Source: Acidimicrobiia bacterium
GTDB taxonomy: Bacteria; Actinomycetota; Acidimicrobiia; Spongiisociales; SHLN01
Direction of reading: 5' to 3'
DNA: 6,320 nucleotides
Assembly: GCA_004283105.1 (NCBI GenBank)
Contig: SHLN01000153.1
Coordinates: 1-6,320 of the forward strand
Below the pieces are notes generated by a model. The model was not told where the DNA came from and made no database searches. It saw only the letters and a list, made by a program, of their open reading frames with translations. The translations under genes were made by a program, and so were the position numbers. Below, one piece after another: positions 1-4,916 of this stretch (its first letter is position 1; each line of letters starts with the position of its first letter).

Positions 1-12
1 TAGGTCATTATC

Positions 13-47
13 GACCCTGGACCCTCGACCCTCGCCCCTCGTCCCTT
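13..47. repeat. Heptad tandem repeat array, unit GACCCTC
   Basis: Five consecutive 7-base units are read in phase: GACCCTG, GACCCTC, GACCCTC, GCCCCTC and GTCCCTT. The array ends just before an AACGCCTGCGGC motif at 50-61. It lies beyond the 3' end of the leftward small gene and has no coding signal that I trust. Short heptanucleotide tandem repeats (STRRs) are known from filamentous cyanobacteria; whether this is an equivalent actinobacterial class is inference. Confidence 0.8.
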
Positions 48-49
48 GT

Positions 50-61
50 AACGCCTGCGGC
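50..61. repeat. AACGCCTGCGGC motif copy
   Basis: This 12-base sequence is identical to positions 5686-5697, and in both places it directly follows a heptad array. The right arm of the palindrome seen in other copies (GGCGTT) is degraded here to GGCACGG. It may be a decayed copy of the AACGCC palindrome found elsewhere in the window. Confidence 0.5.
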
Positions 62-69
62 ACGGCCGA

Positions 70-111
70 AACCAGCAGCGAGCGACGAGTAGCGAGCAGC
101 CAGCAGCGACT
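70..111. repeat. Heptad tandem repeat array, unit AGCGAGC
   Basis: Six 7-base units follow in phase: AACCAGC, AGCGAGC, GACGAGT, AGCGAGC, AGCCAGC and AGCGACT. The unit differs from the neighbouring arrays but the period is the same. The copies are degenerate, so this is an older or drifting array rather than a recent expansion. Confidence 0.7.
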
Positions 112-117
112 CTGGCA

Positions 118-145
118 GGTGACCGGTGACGGGTGACCGGCGACT
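118..145. repeat. Heptad tandem repeat array, unit GGTGACC
   Basis: Four units are read in phase: GGTGACC, GGTGACG, GGTGACC and GGCGACT. The last unit runs into the stop codon (144-146, minus strand) of the small gene, so the array starts exactly at the end of coding sequence. Positions 1-143 contain these three arrays and no supported gene. Confidence 0.75.
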
Positions 146-389
146 ACAGGTAGTAGCTGCCTTCCATGCCGTCGGGGATGCCCTCGGAGATCTCCTCGTT
201 GGGAAGCTGAGCTCGTACCCGGACGGGGACGAGTTCTTCGGTCTCGAGTTCCTGGAACGGATTCCAGACTGAGGGCGGAGGCTCGACCGGCGGGGCGGTC
301 TTGGCGCGAAGAACGCCGCCCGACTGAGTGACGATGTCCTCGGCTGAGCGGCGCGGCATGGTGTTGACAATGAGCGTCTTGATCACCAC
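144..389 (-). CDS. Small hypothetical protein, 81 aa
   Basis: I do not recognise this family. The protein is short and soluble-looking, with no membrane segment or cysteines. It begins with a hydrophobic stretch (VIKTLIVNTM), followed by a polar part, then a Pro-rich centre (PPVEPPPSVWNPF, about residues 33-45), an acidic stretch (ELETEELVPV) and the terminal SYYL. A strong Shine-Dalgarno AGGGGG lies at 394-399 on the minus strand. Two tandem GTG codons follow, at 389 and 386; the second has the better 7-base spacing, so the protein may be 80 aa. It is the last gene of the leftward glnII-glnA-glnR-GNAT run, 63 bases after the GNAT stop, and its stop codon touches a heptad array. That it is real rests on the ribosome site, coherent composition and position. 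Function unknown. Confidence 0.65.
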   Translation of the reverse strand: MVIKTLIVNTMPRRSAEDIVTQSGGVLRAKTAPPVEPPPSVWNPFQELETEELVPVRVRAQLPNEEISEGIPDGMEGSYYL

Positions 390-393
390 GGAT

Positions 394-399
394 CCCCCT
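394..399 (-). promoter_or_regulatory. Shine-Dalgarno of the small gene
   Basis: AGGGGG on the minus strand lies 4 bases before GTG 389 and 7 bases before GTG 386. It is one of the clearest ribosome sites in the window and is the main reason to accept the small gene, with GTG 386 slightly favoured as its start. Confidence 0.6.
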
Positions 400-452
400 A
401 TGTTGCTCCAGAAGTCGCTTATCGGCTTCCGAGGCCATCACCTTGAGCGAAA

Positions 453-1076
453 TCAGCGCCGGGGGTGGATGATCACCTCGGCGCCGATTGGAGTGAAGCC
501 GCAGGCGAGAAAGGCCCGCAGCGAGGAGGCATTTCCAGGCGCCACCGAGGCGAATACCGCCTCGCCCTTTGGAACGTGTCCGACGGCTTCGGAGATGAGC
601 ATTCTCCCCGTGCCTTCGTTGCCCACTGCGGCCAGCAGTTCCACGCTCACTTCCCAGCGGCCGGCCAGGCCGCGGCCGACGGTGATGAGGCCCCGCTCAT
701 CGCCGTACACGATCACGTCGGATCGGCGGCGGCGGGCGGCCATCACCCGCGGGTGATAGTCGAGATCGGTCCGGACCGGCAACGTCCCGTGGCCGGTTCC
801 GCGCCTGACGAGAACCGAGTCGAGGCAGCCGATTTCCCCGCCGATTCCGGCCAGCCAGCGGAGGGCGTCGGGGGAGACGATGCCGCCGAATGCGTCGAAT
901 TCCCGTGCCAGCACCTCGTCTTCGGGGAGATCGGTGGCGACGAGGGCGTGGCCGGTGAATTCGACCACTGCTTCCACCGCGAGGTTGGCCGGGGCGGGTA
1001 CTACTTCAATCTGTCCATCGACGGCTGGAAAGACACCATCGGCGGTGTCGGCAAGAACGTCGGCCAGGCGAGTCAT
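453..1076 (-). CDS. GNAT-family N-acetyltransferase
   Basis: A 207-residue protein with a GNAT acyl-CoA-binding fold in its C-terminal half. Motif A is at about residues 143-165, with the pyrophosphate-binding loop GNEGTGR (152-158) at the start of a helix. Motif B is at about 175-198, where VAPGN is followed by SLRAFLACGF, typical of the family. The first 110 residues are not recognisable as a second GNAT domain; they may bind the unknown acceptor substrate. The ATG start at 1076 has no clear Shine-Dalgarno and lies 19 bases after the glnR stop, so coupled translation is likely. In mycobacteria the gene next to glnR is mshD (mycothiol synthase), a two-domain GNAT of about 315 aa. This protein is much shorter, so I do not call it MshD. 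The substrate is unknown. Confidence 0.85.
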   Translation of the reverse strand: MTRLADVLADTADGVFPAVDGQIEVVPAPANLAVEAVVEFTGHALVATDLPEDEVLAREFDAFGGIVSPDALRWLAGIGGEIGCLDSVLVRRGTGHGTLPVRTDLDYHPRVMAARRRRSDVIVYGDERGLITVGRGLAGRWEVSVELLAAVGNEGTGRMLISEAVGHVPKGEAVFASVAPGNASSLRAFLACGFTPIGAEVIIHPRR

Positions 1077-1095
1077 GGGCGCATCATGCGGGCAG

Positions 1096-1731
1096 CTACC
1101 CGAACCGGTAGCCCACCGACCGGACGGTTGCGATCCACGATGACCGCTCCTCGCCCAGCTTGGCCCGCAGGCGTCTGACGTGAACGTCTACGGTTCGGGA
1201 GCCGCCGAAGTAGTCGTACCCCCATACCTGGGAGAGGATCTGGGCGCGACTCCAGGCTCTCGTCGGGTGGGTAACGAAGAACCGGAGGAGCTCATACTCC
1301 ATGAAGGTGAGGTCGAGGGGGGCTCCACCGGCCGACGCCTGGTAGGTCGCCAGGTTGAGCTCGAGATCCTTGAAACGAATGGTTTCGTCCGTGGTGCCGG
1401 TCGGCGAGGTAAGGCGCCGGAGACGGATGCGGAGCTCATCGGGATTTATCGGAGCCAACAGGAAGTCGTCGATCTCTGGAACGTCGGTGACGTCGGAGGC
1501 GAGGTCGGCGATGGCCAGGATGGGGAGGCCGAGCGCTTCCTCGACCCGCCGGGCGATGGCGGTGCCACGGCCCGGATCGACTCCCAGATCGATGGCGAGG
1601 GCGTCCCATCCGGCCTCCGGCTGCCGATCTACCACCTCGGTGGCGTCGGCAAGGGGCACGGCGGTGATCCCGATGGCCCCCAGGGCCTCGGTGAGCTCGG
1701 TGCGAGCTCCGATGACTGCGAGCATGATCAC
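1096..1731 (-). CDS. glnR: GlnR-like OmpR-family nitrogen regulator
   Basis: A DNA-binding transcription factor of about 211 aa: an N-terminal receiver-like domain (1-105) and a C-terminal OmpR/PhoB winged helix (about 115-211). The DNA-binding part holds LDLTFMEYELLRF, then WGYDYFGGSRTVDVHVRRL and TVRSVGYRF, which closely match my recollection of actinobacterial GlnR. The receiver is atypical. The N-terminal acidic pair is absent (LAVIGAR), the usual Lys is Ala (LLAPINPDEL), and the switch Thr is not evident, while the Asp in ALAIDLG (residue 48) remains. GlnR proteins are known to keep this Asp for dimerisation without phosphorylation. GTG at 1731 is chosen because it gives a 4-base GTGA overlap with the glnA stop; ATG at 1725 is the alternative. 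An ATG at 1791 would add 20 residues from within glnA and is unlikely. The expected role is activating glutamine synthetase and other nitrogen genes when nitrogen is scarce. Confidence 0.9.
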   Translation of the reverse strand: MIMLAVIGARTELTEALGAIGITAVPLADATEVVDRQPEAGWDALAIDLGVDPGRGTAIARRVEEALGLPILAIADLASDVTDVPEIDDFLLAPINPDELRIRLRRLTSPTGTTDETIRFKDLELNLATYQASAGGAPLDLTFMEYELLRFFVTHPTRAWSRAQILSQVWGYDYFGGSRTVDVHVRRLRAKLGEERSSWIATVRSVGYRFG

Positions 1732-3056
1732 AGGATCGGAAGGTTCTCCTCGATCTCGAAGAGCGATACGTGGCGCCGGTAGCGTCGCCACTCATCCCGC
1801 TTGTTCTTCAAGAACCACTCAACGATGTGGTCGCCGAGCGCCTCCTTCATGAGCTCGGAAACCTCGAGTGCATCGAGGGACTCATCCAGGCCGGAGGGGA
1901 GCCGTTCGAAGTCGGCCCTGGCGAGAACGTCACCGTCGGTGACGGCCACGCTTTCCATGACTTCCGGCGCCAGTTCATAGCCGCGCTCGATGCCGGCCAA
2001 TCCGGCGGCCACGATGGCCGAGAACGCCAGGTATGGGTTGCAGGCCGGGTCGGGAGACCGGTACTCGATGCGGGTGCGGTCGGGCTTGCCGGGCTGGAGC
2101 GTCGGTACCCGCACGAGAGCAGATTCGTTGTTGTGGGCCCAGGTCACGAACGTCGGGGCCTCGAATCCGCCGTGGAGACGCTTGTAGCTGTTGACCCACT
2201 GGTTGGTGATCGCCGTCAGTTCGCGGGCGTGAGTCAGCAGGCCGGCGATGAAGGCCTCCCCAACCTTGGAGAGCCCGTCGTCCGGTTCGTGGAACGCATT
2301 GAGGTCGCCCTCGAAGAGCGACAGATGGAGGTGCATGGCGCTTCCCGCCGCGTCCTGGAGCGGCTTGGGCATGAATGTGGCGTACATGCCGTTCTCCATC
2401 GCCACTTCCTTGATGGCCAGGCGGGCGGTCAAGAGCTGATCGGCCATGGTGAGGGCGTCGGCTCCGCGCAGGTCGATCTCGTGCTGGCCGGGTGACTGCT
2501 CATGGTGCGACGATTCCACGGGAATGCCAAGCTGCTCGAGCACAACGATGGACCGTCGCCGGTACTCCTGGGCAACGTCGAGCGGGGTCAGGTCGAAGTA
2601 CCCGCCCCGGTCGAGCACCTCCCGGGCGGGACTGGCATCGGTGAAGTAGTAGAACTCCAGTTCCGGTGCGATATCGAGGGTGTAGCCGCGTTCGGAGAGC
2701 CGTTGCAGGTTTCGCTTCAACGCCCAGCGAGGATCGCCATCGAATGGCTCGCCCGCCGGGGTAACGATGTCGCAGAACATCCGGGCGACTCCGCCCTCAT
2801 CGGGCCGCCACGGGAGCAGCTGGAACGTGGTCGGGTCCGGCTTGGCGATCATGTCGGCTTCCTGGATGCGCGAGAAGCCGTCGATGGATGAACCGTCGAA
2901 ACTCATCCCGTCCTCCATCACCCCCTCGAGTTCTGCCGGGGTGATCGCCACCGACTTGAGGAAGCCGAGCACGTCGGTGAACCACAGCCGCACAAAGCGG
3001 ATCCCACGTTCTTCGACGGTGCTCAGCACGTACTCGGCTTGCTTCTCCATTGCCAT
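1728..3056 (-). CDS. glnA: Glutamine synthetase type I (alpha subclass)
   Basis: Makes glutamine from glutamate, ammonia and ATP in the cytosol; type I enzymes are dodecamers. Full length at 442 aa. Beta-grasp N-domain: LWFTDVLGFLKS (24-35) and FDGSSIDGF (53-61). Catalytic domain: metal-binding PELEFYYF (131-138), HHEQSPGQHEIDL (184-196), ATP-loop MPKPLQDAAGSAMHLHLSL (229-247), glutamate-flap region NQWVNSYKRL (285-294) and R-S-P-D-P-A-C-N-P (333-341). The length, the absence of an insert, Arg63 in the position of the B. subtilis feedback Arg62, and the lack of an NLYDLP adenylylation site all place it in GSI-alpha. It reads most like mycobacterial GlnA2. An AAGGTGG Shine-Dalgarno lies at 3066-3072; ATG 3056 is chosen, and ATG 3050 is possible. 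It sits 81 bases after glnII, across a hairpin, and its stop overlaps the glnR start. Confidence 0.97.
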   Translation of the reverse strand: MAMEKQAEYVLSTVEERGIRFVRLWFTDVLGFLKSVAITPAELEGVMEDGMSFDGSSIDGFSRIQEADMIAKPDPTTFQLLPWRPDEGGVARMFCDIVTPAGEPFDGDPRWALKRNLQRLSERGYTLDIAPELEFYYFTDASPAREVLDRGGYFDLTPLDVAQEYRRRSIVVLEQLGIPVESSHHEQSPGQHEIDLRGADALTMADQLLTARLAIKEVAMENGMYATFMPKPLQDAAGSAMHLHLSLFEGDLNAFHEPDDGLSKVGEAFIAGLLTHARELTAITNQWVNSYKRLHGGFEAPTFVTWAHNNESALVRVPTLQPGKPDRTRIEYRSPDPACNPYLAFSAIVAAGLAGIERGYELAPEVMESVAVTDGDVLARADFERLPSGLDESLDALEVSELMKEALGDHIVEWFLKNKRDEWRRYRRHVSLFEIEENLPIL

Positions 3057-3065
3057 GAATCTACG

Positions 3066-3072
3066 CCACCTT
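3066..3072 (-). promoter_or_regulatory. Shine-Dalgarno of glnA
   Basis: AAGGTGG on the minus strand, 9 bases before ATG 3056. It follows immediately downstream of the intercistronic hairpin, so a folded hairpin would leave the ribosome site exposed. Confidence 0.6.
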
Positions 3073-3082
3073 GTTCGAATGA

Positions 3083-3110
3083 GCGAGGGGCGGATTGCTC
3101 CGCCCCTCGC
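3083..3110 (-). terminator. Intercistronic hairpin between glnII and glnA
   Basis: A perfect 12-bp inverted repeat (GCGAGGGGCGGA with TCCGCCCCTCGC) separated by a 4-base loop. It starts 27 bases after the glnII stop and ends 10 bases before the glnA ribosome site. There is no T-run on the minus strand (TCATTCG follows), so it is not a canonical intrinsic terminator. It could be a leaky or U-less terminator, or an RNA stabiliser or processing site. It would let glnII be made in excess over glnA-glnR. Confidence 0.65.
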
Positions 3111-3137
3111 CTCGTTGTATTCGTTTTCGAGCCTGGT

Positions 3138-4139
3138 CTAGCCCTCGACGTCCTTGCAGACCGTTTCGGTGATGAGGCGGGTGACCACGTAGGGATCCAT
3201 GTTGGCGTTCGGCCGACGATCCTCCAGGTAGCCCTTGCCGTCGACCTTCACCTGCCACGGAATCCGAACCGAGGCTCCGCGATCCGACACTCCGTAGGAG
3301 TACTCGGTCCAGGGCGCTGTCTCGTGGAGACCGGTGAGTCGCTGATCGACCCCGGCTCCGTAGTGGGCGATATGGTCATCGTGAGCCTTACCGAGCGCTT
3401 CGGCAGCCGCGATGATCGGGTCGTAGCTTTCCCTCATCTCTTTGGTTGAGAAGTTGGTGTGAGCGCCTGCGCCGTTCCAATCACCCTTGATGGGCTTGGG
3501 GTTCAGGGTCGCCGAGACACCGTGGTCCTCTCCGATGCGATAGAGCAGCCAGCGCGCCAGCCAGACCTCGTCCGAAACCTCGATCGGGCCGAGGGGGCCG
3601 ATCTGGAACTCCCACTGACCCATCATGACCTCAGCGTTGGTGCCCGAGATCTCGAGGCCCGAATCGATGCAGGCGGTCGTGTGCTCTTCGACGACATCGC
3701 GTCCGAATACCTCGTCGTCGCCGATCCCGCAGTAGTACCCACCCTGGGGAGCCGGGAACCCACCCTGGGGCCAACCGAGCGGTCGGCCATCTTTGAAGAA
3801 CGTGTACTCCTGCTCGATCCCGAACCATGGCTCGTGGCTGGCATACCGCTCGGCCGTCTCGACAAGAGCGGCCCGGGTGTTCGACGCATGTGGCGTCATG
3901 TCGGTGTTGAGCACCTCGCACAGCACGAGCACGTTGTCGCCGCCGCGGATCGGGTCGGGAATCGACCGGACGGGCTGCAACACACAGTCGGATTCACTGC
4001 CGGGGGCCTGGTTGGTGCTCGAGCCGTCAAAGCCCCAGATGGGCAGGTCGGCGCCGTCTGGCAGGACCTTCGTCTTGGAACGGAGCAACTGGGTCGGCTC
4101 TGACCCGTCGATCCAGATGTACTCAGCGCGATAGGACAC
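3138..4139 (-). CDS. glnII: Glutamine synthetase type II
   Basis: A eukaryotic-type glutamine synthetase (GSII), 333 aa, usually about 330-345 in bacteria, catalysing the same reaction as GlnA but in a different subclass with smaller subunits. Visible motifs: IWGFDGSSTNQA (34-45), TPHASN (82-87), FGIEQEYTFF with metal-binding Glu (106-115), GQWEFQIGP (174-182), ATP-loop DWNGAGAHTNFST (220-232), RLTGLHETAP (267-276), SDRGASVRIP (285-294) and YLEDRRPN (304-311). No adenylylation site is expected or seen. GTG 4139 is chosen because GAGGAG lies 5 bases upstream and SYRAEYIWIDG matches the usual N-terminus; an in-frame ATG at 4190 would overlap the promoter and operator. Bacterial GSII is known from rhizobia, Frankia and Streptomyces, where GlnR activates glnII. 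It is the first GS gene of this operon. Confidence 0.96.
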   Translation of the reverse strand: MSYRAEYIWIDGSEPTQLLRSKTKVLPDGADLPIWGFDGSSTNQAPGSESDCVLQPVRSIPDPIRGGDNVLVLCEVLNTDMTPHASNTRAALVETAERYASHEPWFGIEQEYTFFKDGRPLGWPQGGFPAPQGGYYCGIGDDEVFGRDVVEEHTTACIDSGLEISGTNAEVMMGQWEFQIGPLGPIEVSDEVWLARWLLYRIGEDHGVSATLNPKPIKGDWNGAGAHTNFSTKEMRESYDPIIAAAEALGKAHDDHIAHYGAGVDQRLTGLHETAPWTEYSYGVSDRGASVRIPWQVKVDGKGYLEDRRPNANMDPYVVTRLITETVCKDVEG

Positions 4140-4144
4140 GTCGT

Positions 4145-4150
4145 CTCCTC
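4145..4150 (-). promoter_or_regulatory. Shine-Dalgarno of glnII, decides the GTG start
   Basis: GAGGAG on the minus strand, 5 bases before GTG 4139. It supports the GTG start over the upstream in-frame ATG at 4190, which lies inside the operator and has no ribosome site. Confidence 0.75.
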
Positions 4151-4165
4151 GAAATTGATTGACGG

Positions 4166-4171
4166 AAACTA
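4166..4171 (-). promoter_or_regulatory. Possible -10 box for glnII
   Basis: TAGTTT on the minus strand fits TANNNT and lies 26 bases before the glnII start and 12 bases downstream of the last strong GlnR half-site. No good -35 is visible at normal spacing, as expected for a promoter that depends on an activator. Confidence 0.35.
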
Positions 4172-4183
4172 TGCCACCAACCG

Positions 4184-4221
4184 GTTGCAAAGGGGTTACC
4201 GACGTGTGAACGCTGTGTTAC
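4184..4221 (-). promoter_or_regulatory. Predicted GlnR operator upstream of glnII
   Basis: On the minus strand four 5-base half-sites are spaced exactly 11 bases apart: GTAAC (4217-4221), TTCAC (4206-4210), GTAAC (4195-4199) and GCAAC (4184-4188). The known GlnR box alternates gTnAc and GaAAc half-sites with 6-base spacers. Both a-sites fit fully, the last b-site fits four of five positions, and the first b-site is poor. A fifth, weaker match (GTGGC, 4173-4177) keeps the same phase. The block sits 45-82 bases before the glnII start. Binding is inferred from the pattern and from the GlnR-like gene in the same operon. Confidence 0.7.
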
Positions 4222-4239
4222 AGCTTGCCCGGGCTCGAG

Positions 4240-4851
4240 CTACGAAGTGGTCCCGGGGCGGTATGCGGCGATGGTGTTGACCTGATTCCCGTAGGCGGTA
4301 ACGGCTCCGTTGAAGGCAGACACGGCGGCCCGGCGAGCCTCTCCGGTGTCGGGCGCTTGCAAGCCGGGAACGATGGCACTCGAGGTTCGGACGACCTCGG
4401 CGGCGGCGGCAATCATGATGTTGTGGAAGTCGGCGTACTCGGGCAGTGAGCTCGGGACGACGAGATCGTTCAAGCCGGCTCGCCATGCTTTGACGTCTGC
4501 ATCGAGGCCCTGCAGGATGGTCACGGTGTCGGCGTAGAGGACCGTGCGGTCTTCCCAGTTGTTGTTGGCGTCGTTGATGGTCTCTTGCAGACCGGCCATT
4601 GCGATGCCTGCGTTGGTGATGTCGACGTTGTATTGGAGGATGTCGGCTGGAACGGTGGTGGTGGTCGTTCCGGATGGGGGAAGCGTGGTGGTCGTTGTGG
4701 TGGCGCCCGATCCGCCGTTCACGGTGGTTTCCGTGGCGCTGACGGTGGGGTCCTCGGCCGCGTTGATGAAGAGCCACGCGAACCCCATCATTGCCAGGAT
4801 GACAACGGGCAGGATCCAGCGGCCGGGTTTGGGATCAGGATTCGGCTGCAC
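4240..4851 (-). CDS. Membrane-anchored Thr-rich protein, unknown function
   Basis: A 203-residue protein with three parts. A short Pro-rich cytoplasmic tail (1-11) leads to one membrane segment (about 12-30, WILPVVILAMMGFAWLFIN). No lipobox Cys follows, so it is a signal anchor rather than a lipoprotein. Next comes a Thr/Pro linker (36-68) with runs of six and five threonines. The rest (70-200) is an Ala-rich, probably helical domain outside the membrane, with no motif I recognise. Poly-Thr linkers of this kind are frequent in exported proteins of Acidimicrobiia-like actinobacteria. GTG 4851 is the only usable start, since an in-frame stop lies a little upstream; there is no Shine-Dalgarno but a -10-like TACCCT lies 7 bases before it. 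It is 100 bases upstream of glnII and divergent from the SDR gene, and probably not functionally tied to either. Confidence 0.8.
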   Translation of the reverse strand: MQPNPDPKPGRWILPVVILAMMGFAWLFINAAEDPTVSATETTVNGGSGATTTTTTLPPSGTTTTTVPADILQYNVDITNAGIAMAGLQETINDANNNWEDRTVLYADTVTILQGLDADVKAWRAGLNDLVVPSSLPEYADFHNIMIAAAAEVVRTSSAIVPGLQAPDTGEARRAAVSAFNGAVTAYGNQVNTIAAYRPGTTS

Positions 4852-4858
4852 GGGCTGG

Positions 4859-4864
4859 AGGGTA
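4859..4864 (-). promoter_or_regulatory. -10 box of the Thr-rich gene, leaderless type
   Basis: TACCCT on the minus strand fits TANNNT and ends 7 bases before the GTG start at 4851, placing the expected transcript start on or next to the start codon. There is no Shine-Dalgarno. No convincing -35 is seen. Confidence 0.5.
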
Positions 4865-4903
4865 GTCGCTTCTTGGCGGTCGTCTTCTCATTTTCGAGGC
4901 GGT

Positions 4904-4909
4904 TACTCT
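4904..4909 (+). promoter_or_regulatory. -10 box of the SDR gene, leaderless type
   Basis: TACTCT fits TANNNT and ends 7 bases before ATG 4917, and there is no Shine-Dalgarno at usable distance. A minus-strand GTAAC-N6-GAAAA pattern at 4891-4906 overlaps it (see findings). Confidence 0.5.
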
Positions 4910-4916
4910 GCTCCTC

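Noticed and set aside
13..145. CRISPR-like array
   Set aside because: The units are 7 bases with no spacers; nothing resembles repeat-spacer alternation or cas genes.
453..1076. Calling the GNAT gene mshD
   Set aside because: MshD has two GNAT domains and about 315 residues; this protein is 207 residues with one visible GNAT domain.
465..1178. Long plus-strand open frame opposite the GNAT gene
   Set aside because: It is the complement shadow of a GC-rich gene: its protein has no recognisable motif, while the minus strand encodes a clear GNAT.
1732..1791. ATG at 1791 as the regulator start
   Set aside because: The 20 extra residues lie inside the conserved glnA C-terminus and do not resemble the start of a receiver domain.
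1180..2495. Long plus-strand open frames opposite glnR and glnA
   Set aside because: Low-complexity Gly/Glu/Val-rich translations antisense to two well-conserved genes; typical high-GC shadows.
3459..4103. Plus-strand open frame of 214 codons opposite glnII
   Set aside because: Shadow of glnII, which is conserved along its whole length on the other strand.
4140..4190. ATG at 4190 as the glnII start
   Set aside because: It would place the start in the operator, has no ribosome site, and adds 17 residues not found in the family; GTG 4139 has GAGGAG at good spacing.
4227..4239. GCCCGGGC and CTCGAG palindromes near the Thr-rich stop
   Set aside because: Short GC-rich palindromes without a loop or T-run; not a convincing terminator or operator and expected by chance.
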